Source: CAYLLN01 sp964384375 (lineage in GTDB: Bacteria > Planctomycetota > Planctomycetia > Pirellulales > Pirellulaceae). From it: 64,000 nt of DNA. Both the position numbers and the translations under genes were made by a program. The notes under the pieces were generated by a model. It was given only the letters and a program-made list of their open reading frames with translations. It was not told the DNA's origin and searched no databases. Position 1 is the stretch's first letter, and every line of letters starts with the position of its first letter. The stretch covers positions 1-64,000 of the forward strand of contig CAYLLN010000032.1 of NCBI GenBank assembly GCA_964384375.1. Direction: 5' to 3'. This document shows positions 30,949 to 39,835 of the stretch, piece by piece.

Positions 30949-32028
30949 CTACTTGCCCGGCTGGTAAATCTCGTCGAACAGACCGCCGTCATCGAAATGC
31001 TCCGGCTGCGCCTTCGCCCAGCCGCCGAACACGTCGTCGATCTTGAACAGTTCCACCTGAGCGAACTGCTTCCGCTGCTCCTCGGAGACCGATTCGGGAA
31101 CGGAGGGACGGAAGAAGTGCTTGGCCGCGAGCTGCTGCCCCTGCGGCGAATACAGGTGTTCGAGATACGCCTTGGCGACGGCAGTTGTGCCGTTCTTCTC
31201 CGCGACCTTTCCGACGATGGCGACCGGCGGCTCGGCGAGAATACTCACGCTGGGAACAACGATTTCAAACTCCCCTTCGCCCGACTCCTTGAGCGAGAGA
31301 AACGCCTCGTTTTCCCAGGCCAAAAGCACGTCGCCGATGCCGTTTTTCACGAACGTGTTGGTCGAACCGCGAGCGCCGGTATCGAGCACCGGAACCCGCT
31401 TGAAGAGCTGAGCGACGAACTCCTTCGCCTTCGCATTGGCGGCATCCACATCGGCCTTCGCGGCGGGATCTTTCAGCTTCGCCAGGTCGCCCAGCTCGCG
31501 TTTCAGCACGAAGCCCCAGGCTGCAAGGTAATTCCAGCGAGCGCCGCCGCTCGTCTTGGGATTGGGCGTGATGATCTGCACGTCGTTCTTGATGAGATCG
31601 TCCCAGTCCTTGATCCCCTTGGGGTTCCCCTTGCGAACGAGGAAGACGATCGTCGAGGTATATGGGCTGCTGTTGTTGGGCAGTTGGCTCTGCCAGTCGG
31701 CGGGCAGAAGCTGGGCCTTGTCGGCGATGGCGTCGATGTCGTAGGCCAGGGCGAGCGTCACCACGTCCGCCTTGAGGCCGTCGATCACCGCCCGCGCTTG
31801 CTTGCCGGAGCCGCCGTGCGACTGCTCGATCGTCACTTCCTGGCCCGACTGCTGCTGCCAGTAAGCGGCGAAGGACTCGTTGAACTCGTGATAGAATTCG
31901 CGAGTCGGGTCGTACGAAACGTTGAGCAGGTTGACGCTGTCTTTCGTCGTGGACGAGTCGTTGCAGCCGGCAAGGGCCGCGATGGAGAGAGCCGCAAGCG
32001 GCAACAAAATTGCGAGAGAGCGATTCAT
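30949..32028 (-). CDS. sbp: Sulfate-binding lipoprotein
   Basis: The protein is 359 residues from the ATG at 32028, which has AAGGAGGA nine bases upstream. The signal region ends with 'SIAALAGC', a lipobox, so it is lipid-anchored. The mature part has 'LLNVSYDPTREFYHEFNESFAAYW', 'QSHGGSGKQARAVIDGL', 'TIVFLVRKGNPKGIKDWDDL' and 'TPNPKTSGGARWNYLAAWG', characteristic of Sbp/CysP proteins. It captures sulfate or thiosulfate for the ABC importer. An upstream in-frame ATG at 32148 is rejected because it would bury the signal peptide and lies upstream of the sigma-54 promoter start. Confidence 0.93.
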   Translation of the reverse strand: MNRSLAILLPLAALSIAALAGCNDSSTTKDSVNLLNVSYDPTREFYHEFNESFAAYWQQQSGQEVTIEQSHGGSGKQARAVIDGLKADVVTLALAYDIDAIADKAQLLPADWQSQLPNNSSPYTSTIVFLVRKGNPKGIKDWDDLIKNDVQIITPNPKTSGGARWNYLAAWGFVLKRELGDLAKLKDPAAKADVDAANAKAKEFVAQLFKRVPVLDTGARGSTNTFVKNGIGDVLLAWENEAFLSLKESGEGEFEIVVPSVSILAEPPVAIVGKVAEKNGTTAVAKAYLEHLYSPQGQQLAAKHFFRPSVPESVSEEQRKQFAQVELFKIDDVFGGWAKAQPEHFDDGGLFDEIYQPGK

Positions 32029-32115
32029 GAGGCGGGCCTCCTCCTTGAAGGCGGTCGGCAGCCGATGCCGGGATGCGGAAGGTCGAGTGCGCTCGGCGAG
32101 CGTGCCGTGGTGTAA

Positions 32116-32131
32116 AGCAACGGTTGTGCCG
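32116..32131 (-). promoter_or_regulatory. Sigma-54 (-24/-12) promoter of the sulfate operon
   Basis: On the minus strand the sequence reads CGGCACA-ACCG-TTGCT, against the consensus TGGCACG-N4-TTGCW. The invariant GG (32130-32129) and GC (32118-32117) are exactly ten bases apart. Transcription would start near 32106, giving a leader of about 78 bases before sbp. A sigma-54 activator is encoded divergently, 145 bases away. Confidence 0.72.
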
Positions 32132-32215
32132 AGTTTGCAGCGTCGCATTAACTCCTTTTGGCATATGGGCTTACAAACTCACCTTCCGCGGTAGTGTCAA
32201 TTCCTGTTAAATAGC

Positions 32216-32230
32216 ACGGATATATTCCGT
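32216..32230. promoter_or_regulatory. Palindrome upstream of the sigma-54 promoter, possible activator site
   Basis: ACGGA-TATAT-TCCGT is a perfect inverted repeat, about 85 bases upstream of the -24 box and 46 bases before the activator gene. This is a usual distance for an enhancer site of a sigma-54 activator. Similar half sites occur at 20921-20986. Confidence 0.45.
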
Positions 32231-32275
32231 CATTAGTGATGGCGGTCCGTGGTATTTACGAGGCAAACTGATCGA

Positions 32276-33883
32276 ATGGAACGCTTTCGGGATGTACTGC
32301 TCGATGTCTGGCGCGAGGCCTGCCGGCATATCGAGATCGCCGAATCGACCGCTGCGATCGCGCCGATGCTCGCGCACCACCTGCCGCTAGCAGCGGTTCT
32401 CGTACGCCGACTCGACGGCGAGCAGTCGGCTCTCGATACGGTCGCGATGGGGCAGACCGAAGCGGGGGCAATGCATGCCGCCGCCCGCACGGCGCTCACG
32501 CCTGCCAAGCTCGTCCGCTTGCTCGCCTGGTCTCGTTCGGGGGCGGTGCTCCACACCCAGCACGCCAAGCGCAGCGGTGATCTCGCCGTCCTCGTGCCAC
32601 CGGAACTCGAAGGGGATGCAATTGCCGGTCCGCTCATGGGACCGGAAGGTCCGGCCGGCGCGCTGGTGCTCGTGGCAAGCCATCTCAAGACGTTCAAGCA
32701 ACTGCACCTGCAAATGGCGCAGGCGCTGCTCGAACCGTTTGCCGCCGCGCTCGAAAATGATCGCCGCCTGCACGAACTGGCAGCCCTGCGCGCGACCGCC
32801 GAAGCCGACAAAAGCACGCTCCTCTCGCGACTCGGTCGGCAAGATATGGGGGAGACGATCGTCGGCGCCGAAAAGGGTCTGCGCCTCGTGATGGAGCGCG
32901 TGCAGCTTGTCGCGCAGTCGGACGTGCCGGTGCTGATCCTGGGCGAAACAGGTACTGGCAAGGAGGTCGTCTCGCGCGCGATCCACACTAGGTCCGCTCG
33001 CCACAGCGCGCCGTTCATTCGCGTCAACTGCGGCGCGATCCCACCGGAGTTGATTGACTCGCAGCTTTTTGGCCACGAGAAAGGTTCGTTCACCGGCGCG
33101 TCCGACACGCGGCAAGGGTGGTTCGAGCGGGCCGACAAGGGAACGTTGTTTCTCGATGAAATCGGCGAACTGCCGCTGCCGGCGCAGGTGCGGCTGCTGC
33201 GCGTGCTGCAGGACGGATTCATCGAGCGGGTCGGTGGCCACCAGCCAATTCGCGTCGATGTGCGGATTGTGGCGGCGACGCACCGCGATTTGGCCACAAT
33301 GGTCAAGGCGGGGACATTTCGCGAAGACCTCTGGTATCGCATCAACATCTTCCCCATCTTGCTACCGCGGCTGCGTGAAAGGACCGAAGACATTCCCGCG
33401 CTGGCGAGCCACTTCGCCCATCGCGCCGCGAACCGCTTTGGCCTGACCCACGTCGAACCGACGTCCGCCGACTTGCACCTGCTTGTGAACTACCCTTGGC
33501 CGGGGAACATTCGCGAACTGGGGGCCGTCATCGACCGCGCCGCGATCCTCGGCAACGGTCAGTGCCTGGAAGTTGCCAAGGCGATCGGCTTTCAAGTCAC
33601 GCCGGTCGTGCCGTCGGTCAGTTCCTCGTTGCCCACGATGTATGAGGTCGTGCCCGATCCCCCAGCCGCCGCATTCGTGCCGACATCTCCACGAGCCGAA
33701 AGCGGACCGATCCTCACGCTCGACGCAGCCATGAAGCAGCACATCGAGCGGGCCCTCGTCGCCACGCGCGGCAAAGTCGAAGGGAAACGCGGCACGGCCG
33801 CGCTGCTCGGCATCAACCCGCACACGCTTCGCGCGCGAATGCGCAAGCTCGGGATCGAATGGTCGCACTACCGCGAAGAATAG
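32276..33883 (+). CDS. Sigma-54-dependent transcriptional activator
   Basis: The protein is 535 residues from the ATG at 32276. Residues 1-165 look like a GAF-type sensor. The AAA+ domain (about 195-430) has Walker A 'GETGTGKE', 'FIRVNCGAIPPELIDSQLFGHEKGSFTGAS' (the sigma-54 contact loop, G-S-F-T-G-A rather than G-A-F-T-G-A) and Walker B 'GTLFLDEIGEL'. A C-terminal Fis-type helix-turn-helix is at about 490-530 ('RGTAALLGINPHTLRARMRKLG'). There is no receiver domain, so the signal is presumably a small ligand. It is divergent from the sulfate operon, whose promoter is of the sigma-54 type, so it is the likely activator. Confidence 0.9.
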   Translation: MERFRDVLLDVWREACRHIEIAESTAAIAPMLAHHLPLAAVLVRRLDGEQSALDTVAMGQTEAGAMHAAARTALTPAKLVRLLAWSRSGAVLHTQHAKRSGDLAVLVPPELEGDAIAGPLMGPEGPAGALVLVASHLKTFKQLHLQMAQALLEPFAAALENDRRLHELAALRATAEADKSTLLSRLGRQDMGETIVGAEKGLRLVMERVQLVAQSDVPVLILGETGTGKEVVSRAIHTRSARHSAPFIRVNCGAIPPELIDSQLFGHEKGSFTGASDTRQGWFERADKGTLFLDEIGELPLPAQVRLLRVLQDGFIERVGGHQPIRVDVRIVAATHRDLATMVKAGTFREDLWYRINIFPILLPRLRERTEDIPALASHFAHRAANRFGLTHVEPTSADLHLLVNYPWPGNIRELGAVIDRAAILGNGQCLEVAKAIGFQVTPVVPSVSSSLPTMYEVVPDPPAAAFVPTSPRAESGPILTLDAAMKQHIERALVATRGKVEGKRGTAALLGINPHTLRARMRKLGIEWSHYREE

Positions 33884-33887
33884 TCCG

Positions 33888-34682
33888 CTAAGTCCAATTC
33901 TCCGGCATGTCCGGCTGTTGCCAGGCGCTCATGCCGCCATCGACGAGCAGCATCTGCCCGTGAACGTGCCACGCGGCATCGCTGCACAGATAGACCGCGC
34001 CACTGCCGCACACATCGCTGTGCGGGACTTGTTTGTTTGGCGTGTGCAATTCCATCCAGCGGCGAAAACGCTCGTCACGGTCGATGATTCCCGTCAGCGG
34101 CGTCCTGACAAGACCCGGCGCGAGGCCATTGACCCGAATGCCGAGCGGCGCGAGCGAAACGCAGAGCGATCGGACCATCGCGTCGATCGCCCCCTTCGAC
34201 GAGTCGTAGCACGAGTGCGTCGGCTCGGCGAGCCGGCCGTTGATCGACCCAATCATCAGCACGCGGCCAGCCGTCTTGCTCGCGATCCAGTGCCGGGCGA
34301 ATCGCTGCGTGAGAAAGTACGGCGCAGCAACGTTGAGCCGCATCGTCCGATCGTAGGTCTCCCAGTCCATCTCCAAAAACGGCTGGTCGATGTACGTGCC
34401 GGCGTTGTTCACCAAGATGTCGATGCCAGGCATCGACTTCATCGCTGCCGCGAACAAGCCATCCACCGCGGGAATCGTCTCGCGCATCAGGTCGCCGGTG
34501 ACAAACGCAACTTGCACTCCGTGCTGTTGGCAATTGGCGATTACTTCCTCGGCATTCGCATCGCGACTGCGGCCGTGCAACACAACGTTCGCCCCAGCAC
34601 CGGCAAACGCCTCGGCGATTGAGCGGCCGACCCCCTTCGTCGAGCCGGTGATCAGGGCGGAGTGTCCTTGCAGATGAATCAC
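33888..34682 (-). CDS. SDR-family oxidoreductase
   Basis: This 264-residue classical short-chain dehydrogenase has 'ITGSTKGVGRSIAEAFA' (TGxxxGxG, NAD(P)-binding), 'DILVNNAGT' (NNAG) and the catalytic serine and Y-x3-K in 'GSINGRLAEPTHSCYDSSKGA'. 'NGLAPGLVRTPLT' and 'HVHGQMLLVDGGMS' close the fold. An arginine in 'LHGRSRDANAEE' suggests NADP preference. It is convergent with the sigma-54 activator. The substrate is unknown. Confidence 0.9.
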   Translation of the reverse strand: MIHLQGHSALITGSTKGVGRSIAEAFAGAGANVVLHGRSRDANAEEVIANCQQHGVQVAFVTGDLMRETIPAVDGLFAAAMKSMPGIDILVNNAGTYIDQPFLEMDWETYDRTMRLNVAAPYFLTQRFARHWIASKTAGRVLMIGSINGRLAEPTHSCYDSSKGAIDAMVRSLCVSLAPLGIRVNGLAPGLVRTPLTGIIDRDERFRRWMELHTPNKQVPHSDVCGSGAVYLCSDAAWHVHGQMLLVDGGMSAWQQPDMPENWT

Positions 34683-34721
34683 GATTGCAGAATCACCGGT
34701 TGTAGAGTCACAGTTGCAGAA

Positions 34722-36191
34722 TTACGGCAACGGGGGCCGAGTGCCGACGGTGATGTTGAATTCGAGGCGCTGCCCATCGCGAAAGACGACTGCGGTGGCC
34801 GCCGATCCGATCGGCGTTTTGGCGACCAGGTTGCTCAGCTCGGCCGGCCCCTCAATCGACTGTCCATTCCACGAGAGCACGACATCCCCCGCCTGAATCC
34901 CCACTTTGGCCGCCGGCGAGCCGCCATTGGCCTCGCTCACCACCTGCGAAATATACGCCCCCTTGGAATCGGGCAAGCCGAGATCTTTTGCGTGCTCATC
35001 GGTCATCGGTTCGAGCTGCACGCCGAGCCAGCCCCGCGTGACGGAACCGTTGTCCCGCAGCCGCTCGAACACCTCGCGAGCGACATTGCTCGGAATGGCA
35101 AAGCTGATTCCCTGATACACGTCGCCAACGATCGCCGTGTTCACGCCGATGACGCGGCCGTCGGTGTTTACAAGCGGTCCGCCGCTGTTGCCGGGATTCA
35201 CCGCCGTGTCGGTCTGCAAAAAATTCTGATACGCGGTCCCCGCAAGCCCGGCTCGGTTCTTAGCACTCAAAATGCCGGAGGTCACACTTCGTTCCAGCCC
35301 GAACGGACTTCCCACGGCCCAGACCATCGCCCCCGCCTCCGCCGCGTCGCTGTCGCCCCAGCGGACGGGCGTCAGTCCCTCGGCATCGACCTTCAGCAGG
35401 GCGAGGTCGGTTTCTTTGTCGAAGCTCACGATCCGGCCAGCGACCTTGCGACCATCGGCCAGCGTCACCTGAATCTCGCTGGCATCCCGAATCACGTGCA
35501 GATTCGTCATCACGTAGCCGCCGGCATCGACGACAAAACCGGAGCCCTGTCCCTCGCTGGGAATGATCGTTCGCGTCCCGCGCATCGGCAAGAGCGAGAC
35601 GATGTCTCCCTCGTTCCCCTGCGTGTTGATATGGACGACGCTCGGTGCCACGACCTGCGAAACCATCTGCGACGCCCGCGACAGATCGTGCAGCGGCGAC
35701 TGGCCGATGTGCTCGATCGCGAAGTCATGCTCGGCACGCTGGCGGCCGCGGGTCATCGCGTACTGTGTGTTTTCCGCAATCAGCGGCACGAGATAACTGA
35801 TCGCCAGGAGCACGGCCAAAAACGCCAGCAGCCAGAGGAGTTTGGCCCAGGCCAGCCGAATGCGGCTCGATTCGCTTTCGGCAATGCGCTCGTCGATCTC
35901 GCGGCGATCGAGCGGATGAATCGCCAACTGCCGCGGAGCAACATCGACATGTTGCGGATACAACTCGGCAATCGGAGTAGAAACCATCGGAGAAGCTGCC
36001 AGGTCTGACTGACCGATATGCAGCGGTGGCCGTGACTCGTGCCGCGCACTCGACTCGGCCCGCGCACTAGACTGGTCTTCCGCAGACGACTCCCCGCGCG
36101 AAGCCTCCGAGAGGCACTCCGGCCCGATCGGCGACGAAGCCGCCCCTTTCCACGAGCTATCGACCGCAGGTTTGGTGGAATCGTCGTTCAT
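34722..36191 (-). CDS. HtrA/DegP-type serine protease with one PDZ domain
   Basis: The protein is 489 residues from the ATG at 36191. Residues 1-140 are S/E/R-rich and cytoplasmic, then a single helix ('LWLLAFLAVLLAISYLVPLI') anchors the protease outside. The catalytic triad is visible: 'GYVMTNLHVI' (His), 'DLALLKVD' (Asp) and 'AVNPGNSGGPLVN' (Ser). A PDZ domain follows ('AKVGIQAGDVVLSWNGQSI'). It has one PDZ, so it is closer to DegS-like forms than to DegP. It would act in envelope quality control. It lies downstream of the SDR gene's start, on the same strand. Confidence 0.88.
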   Translation of the reverse strand: MNDDSTKPAVDSSWKGAASSPIGPECLSEASRGESSAEDQSSARAESSARHESRPPLHIGQSDLAASPMVSTPIAELYPQHVDVAPRQLAIHPLDRREIDERIAESESSRIRLAWAKLLWLLAFLAVLLAISYLVPLIAENTQYAMTRGRQRAEHDFAIEHIGQSPLHDLSRASQMVSQVVAPSVVHINTQGNEGDIVSLLPMRGTRTIIPSEGQGSGFVVDAGGYVMTNLHVIRDASEIQVTLADGRKVAGRIVSFDKETDLALLKVDAEGLTPVRWGDSDAAEAGAMVWAVGSPFGLERSVTSGILSAKNRAGLAGTAYQNFLQTDTAVNPGNSGGPLVNTDGRVIGVNTAIVGDVYQGISFAIPSNVAREVFERLRDNGSVTRGWLGVQLEPMTDEHAKDLGLPDSKGAYISQVVSEANGGSPAAKVGIQAGDVVLSWNGQSIEGPAELSNLVAKTPIGSAATAVVFRDGQRLEFNITVGTRPPLP

Positions 36192-36784
36192 TTCGCAGTG
36201 ACCGGCTCTTGTTCCATGCACTAGCCGCGACTCGACCGGCAATTATACCCCCGGCCGTTTACGCGTCGAATGAATCGCGCGTCCAATGCGATGTTCCTCA
36301 TGGCGTCCTGCCATGGCGACTGAAAACCAAGCGGTCCAAAGCTCGCCTCTGGCGACAACCATGCCTCCCTTTATCCCTTCGCAGACACAGCCATTTTGGG
36401 TGGCCGTAAGTTCCACTCACCCCTTATGCAGCCGATTCAAAAAACTTCGGAGCCGGTAACTGCGACGTAACTTATTTGGTGGAAACAGGTTAAATTCGAT
36501 TTGCAGATTATGCACGTATGCAAGTTATGCATAAAGTGCTCTTCCCGATCATTTTCCAAACAGAGCCTCGGTCCCTATTCAATACCAGCCCACGGCTGAA
36601 ATTGTAGCAAACGTATAGTAAAGGCAATGCCCTGTCGGTGGGGATGTCCCGGAGTCTGTCCTGCACCTAAGTAGGCCAGCGAGGCCCATCGCTGGCCAGC
36701 ACGACAGAAGATGTCGCTCGGCATTTCACCCCTGCTCGCCAAAAGGCCCTGTCCCTCCGCTGTCCTGCCAAGGGCCTGGCAGGA
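36192..36784. other. AT-richer intergenic region with TATGCA repeats and hairpins
   Basis: No gene is seen. TTATGCA (36508-36514), GTATGCA (36516-36522) and TTATGCATAA (36525-36534) form a small iterated patch. A perfect hairpin lies at 36674-36697 (GGCCAGCGA facing TCGCTGGCC), and another at 36762-36785 (GTCCTGCCA facing TGGCAGGAC) abuts the end of the restriction-modification gene. The middle is much less GC-rich than its neighbours. Confidence 0.5.
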
Positions 36785-39700
36785 CTACTTTGGCTCAAAC
36801 TGTTCGGGCAACGCATTCACGATCTTGACCGTTTCGATGCTGACGCGGACGACCTGGCCGACGAGGCGGACAATGTATTCGGGATCGTCCGCGCGGTTGG
36901 GATCGGAAACGATGCCGCTCCGCTTGTCGGTGCTCACCTGGTACTGGTCGATGACCCATTCCAGGGCCGAGCGGTTGCCGAGGCGGTAATCAAACGTCTC
37001 GGGCGGAATGTCGGCCAGCGTGAGCGAATCGTTGACGACGAGCGACTTCTTGTCCTTCGCCAGCTTCATTTTCTCGACCCGGTAGGACAGCGGCACTTCT
37101 TCCACTTCGACCCATTTGAGTTTGGCCGGCTTTAGTCCGTCGTAGTTCAGATGCAAGGTGAGTAGTTCGTGCCCGGCGATGTTGAAGGCGGCAAACTCGG
37201 GTGCAAACGGAATCCGTGGCAATTCGCGCTTCAGGTTGTCAGCGTACTTCTTGCGGTAGCCCGGATGATGCAGGAGGCCATAGACGTAGTGAAAAATGTC
37301 CCACTTCGTCAACTTCGCTATCTTGTAGTGCTTGCGAAACTCGTTGAGCGCCCAATCGGTAATGTTCTCGCGCCGACGCGTTCCGGTTTCATCGTAGGTG
37401 TAAAACGCAAAGCAAGTTCCGGCACGGCCGCCTACGGCTTCATTCGCGACGCAGTTAGTCCCGAGCACTGAAAACGGAGCTTGCGAGTGATTTGTGGAAT
37501 AGATGACTATGTTTTCACGCTCTTGCTTTGCGGATGGAAAGACTCGCCGAAACAATCCCGGTCGATCATTCAGGATGTCATCGAAGTAGAGGGACTTCTT
37601 GGTAAACGGACGATAAAGGCACGTCCTCATCTTCTTCGCGTCGAATTCGGCGTATCTGCCGCGCGTAAGATGCAACTTGAGCGTACTGCTCCACTTCACC
37701 TTGAGCGGGTCCACAAATGAGTCAACGTCGCTAACCGTCCCTTTTCGCTTGAATCGGTCCACCTCCGAATTGTAGTTCTCGGCGAATGATTCGACACGTG
37801 ACAGACATGCGTTTCGATTGAAGTCATAGACAACGTCGTCGCGGTTACTCTTCGCGCCGGTTGAGAACTGATCAAATATCGAATCTCCGTTCTCACTTCC
37901 TAGAGGTACATATCGTTGAAACTTCTTGTTGGTGGGCAGAATGAGCCAGTTGCTCAGTTCGTCAGGAACGACTCGCTTCCAACCGACTTGGGTAGTCGTC
38001 TCCATCTCTTGGAGCCAGCCCAATTTCTGTTCTTTCCGCCATGCTTCCGGAACACGAAAGTAGCTGACGGAGTGCTTTCGATCTTTCGCACGCCTTATGG
38101 CAATTGTGATCCCAACACCTACTTGAATGCCGAACACATTGTGCGTTGTGCCGCTCAGCTTCGGATTCTGGCGCACATTGCCGTGCAGATCGACGTGTAC
38201 GATGCGTGTGAAATCCTTATGGATTTGAGCACGCATGCCATCAAAAGGTGCTTGATCGACTGCGAAACTATTGTTGCTGACAAAGCAAATTATCCCGTCG
38301 CGACCATTCAGGCGGTCTGTCGCCCATCGAAAAAATTTGACATACGGGTCGTACAGCTTGTTCTTTAAGGTTGCTGATGAGGAGGAGGCGTAAGTCTCCT
38401 TGATTCTCCGATCCACAACCGAATAAACGCGATTCTTGTTGTTGTCGTTCTCGTTGAGCTGGTTTGCGTTGTAAGGTGGGTTGCCAATGATGACTGTTAT
38501 AGGCGTGTTGCGCTGACGTTCTACACGCTGCGTGTTTTCCTGGTTGAGAAACTCGAAAGTCGCCTGGCGCTTTTCCGCCAGGTCCAGCGTATCGACAAAG
38601 CAGAGCCCCTCGAACGGCTCGTACTGGCCCGTTTTCTCGTAGTAGGCGTGCTCGATGTTGAGCGCGGCGATGTAGTACGGGAGGAGCATCACTTCGTTGG
38701 CGAAGAGCTGCTGACGGTACATCCGCGGGAGGTCTTTCTTCGGAATCCGGTTGATCAGGTTGACGATGAAGTTGCCAGTGCCGGTGCAGGGGTCGAGAAT
38801 GTGGACCTCCTTGTCCCCCAGACTCTTGCCGAACTCCTTTTCCAGCACTTCGGCCACGCTGGCGCACATGAAATCGACGATTTCCTGCGGCGTATAGACG
38901 ATGCCGTGCGTGTCGGCCACCTTCACCGAGTAGCCCTGGAAGAACCGCTCATAGACCGTGTTCAGGAAGTGCTGCTTCTCGCTGAAGTCCTCCAGGCTCT
39001 CGGCCGCGTGCTCGATCGCCAGGTAGAACCGGTCGAGCTTTTTCAGGAACTCCTTGCGGCTGAAGCTTTGGCTGGTGAGGGCGGAGATGACCGTTTCGAC
39101 CTCGGCGGCGATGACGTTCTGGCGGGTGAAGTCGTCCTTGTCGAAGATCGTCCGGATCAGACGCTCGGTGAGGAGGTGCTGGATCAGCATCTCATCGACG
39201 GCATCGCGGCGGATGTTCGGATTGAGGGCCGTCTGGCAGAGGGTGAAGAATTTGTCGAACGCGGCCTGGAACTTCGTGTTCTTGTCGTGCGAATCCTTGA
39301 TGATCGCGGCTAGGGCCTGGGCCAGTTCCGGCACGCGCTCTTTGAATTCATCGACCGCTTCTTCAAACCCTTCATAGGCGGGCTCCGTGTGGGCGAAGAA
39401 GGCGTTTAAGAGGTCGCAGACCTGCTGTGGGTCGGTCAGGTCGGCTTCGTAGGCGACGTCGCCGTTCTGATAAAGGACGGCCCGCGTCGTGTCCTCGAAG
39501 ATCGTGTTGACGAGCGGATACCCCTTGGCGATTTTCTTCCTGATTTCCGCGTTCAGGTCGTCGGCCGTGTCCTTGGCCTCCCAGTAGCCGCGGTGGAAGA
39601 AGAAGGCGTCGCGAACCGTGCCATCGGGAATGACCGACTTGCCGCCGCGCTTGACCGGCAGCTTGGGGACGAGCATCCAGCCGTGGGCGGAGCGCGCGGA

Positions 39701-39835
39701 GTCTTCGAGCAGCCTTTGGAAGGCGGTTTCGGTCGCCCCTTCGTGCTCGACCTGTGCGCCCGCATAGGCGGCGAGCGCTTCGTGATAGACCTTGATCGCC
39801 TTGTGGGTGGGCTTGAGTGGTCCGGCAAGCGTCAT
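36785..39835 (-). CDS. Type ISP-like restriction-modification enzyme without helicase
   Basis: The protein is 1016 residues from the ATG at 39835. An N-terminal nuclease domain shows 'IPDG' (about 69-72) and 'YWEAKD' (84-89), the PD-(D/E)xK pattern. A helical connector follows, then an N6-adenine methyltransferase with motif I 'DPCTGTGNF' (348-356) and motif IV 'NPPY' (452-455). The C-terminal third, with 'YRPFTKKSLYFDD', 'FAFYTYDETGTRRRENITDWAL' and 'HYVYGLLHHPGYRKKY', matches the target-recognition region of type ISP enzymes. The SF2 helicase that ISP enzymes carry is absent. It probably methylates adenine and cuts unmethylated DNA alone. No partner gene is visible. Confidence 0.85.
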   Translation of the reverse strand: MTLAGPLKPTHKAIKVYHEALAAYAGAQVEHEGATETAFQRLLEDSARSAHGWMLVPKLPVKRGGKSVIPDGTVRDAFFFHRGYWEAKDTADDLNAEIRKKIAKGYPLVNTIFEDTTRAVLYQNGDVAYEADLTDPQQVCDLLNAFFAHTEPAYEGFEEAVDEFKERVPELAQALAAIIKDSHDKNTKFQAAFDKFFTLCQTALNPNIRRDAVDEMLIQHLLTERLIRTIFDKDDFTRQNVIAAEVETVISALTSQSFSRKEFLKKLDRFYLAIEHAAESLEDFSEKQHFLNTVYERFFQGYSVKVADTHGIVYTPQEIVDFMCASVAEVLEKEFGKSLGDKEVHILDPCTGTGNFIVNLINRIPKKDLPRMYRQQLFANEVMLLPYYIAALNIEHAYYEKTGQYEPFEGLCFVDTLDLAEKRQATFEFLNQENTQRVERQRNTPITVIIGNPPYNANQLNENDNNKNRVYSVVDRRIKETYASSSSATLKNKLYDPYVKFFRWATDRLNGRDGIICFVSNNSFAVDQAPFDGMRAQIHKDFTRIVHVDLHGNVRQNPKLSGTTHNVFGIQVGVGITIAIRRAKDRKHSVSYFRVPEAWRKEQKLGWLQEMETTTQVGWKRVVPDELSNWLILPTNKKFQRYVPLGSENGDSIFDQFSTGAKSNRDDVVYDFNRNACLSRVESFAENYNSEVDRFKRKGTVSDVDSFVDPLKVKWSSTLKLHLTRGRYAEFDAKKMRTCLYRPFTKKSLYFDDILNDRPGLFRRVFPSAKQERENIVIYSTNHSQAPFSVLGTNCVANEAVGGRAGTCFAFYTYDETGTRRRENITDWALNEFRKHYKIAKLTKWDIFHYVYGLLHHPGYRKKYADNLKRELPRIPFAPEFAAFNIAGHELLTLHLNYDGLKPAKLKWVEVEEVPLSYRVEKMKLAKDKKSLVVNDSLTLADIPPETFDYRLGNRSALEWVIDQYQVSTDKRSGIVSDPNRADDPEYIVRLVGQVVRVSIETVKIVNALPEQFEPK

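Noticed and set aside
32029..32148. 40-codon N-terminal extension of the sulfate-binding protein, with AAGGAG before its ATG
   Set aside because: It would bury the lipoprotein signal peptide, and its ATG lies upstream of the predicted sigma-54 start site.
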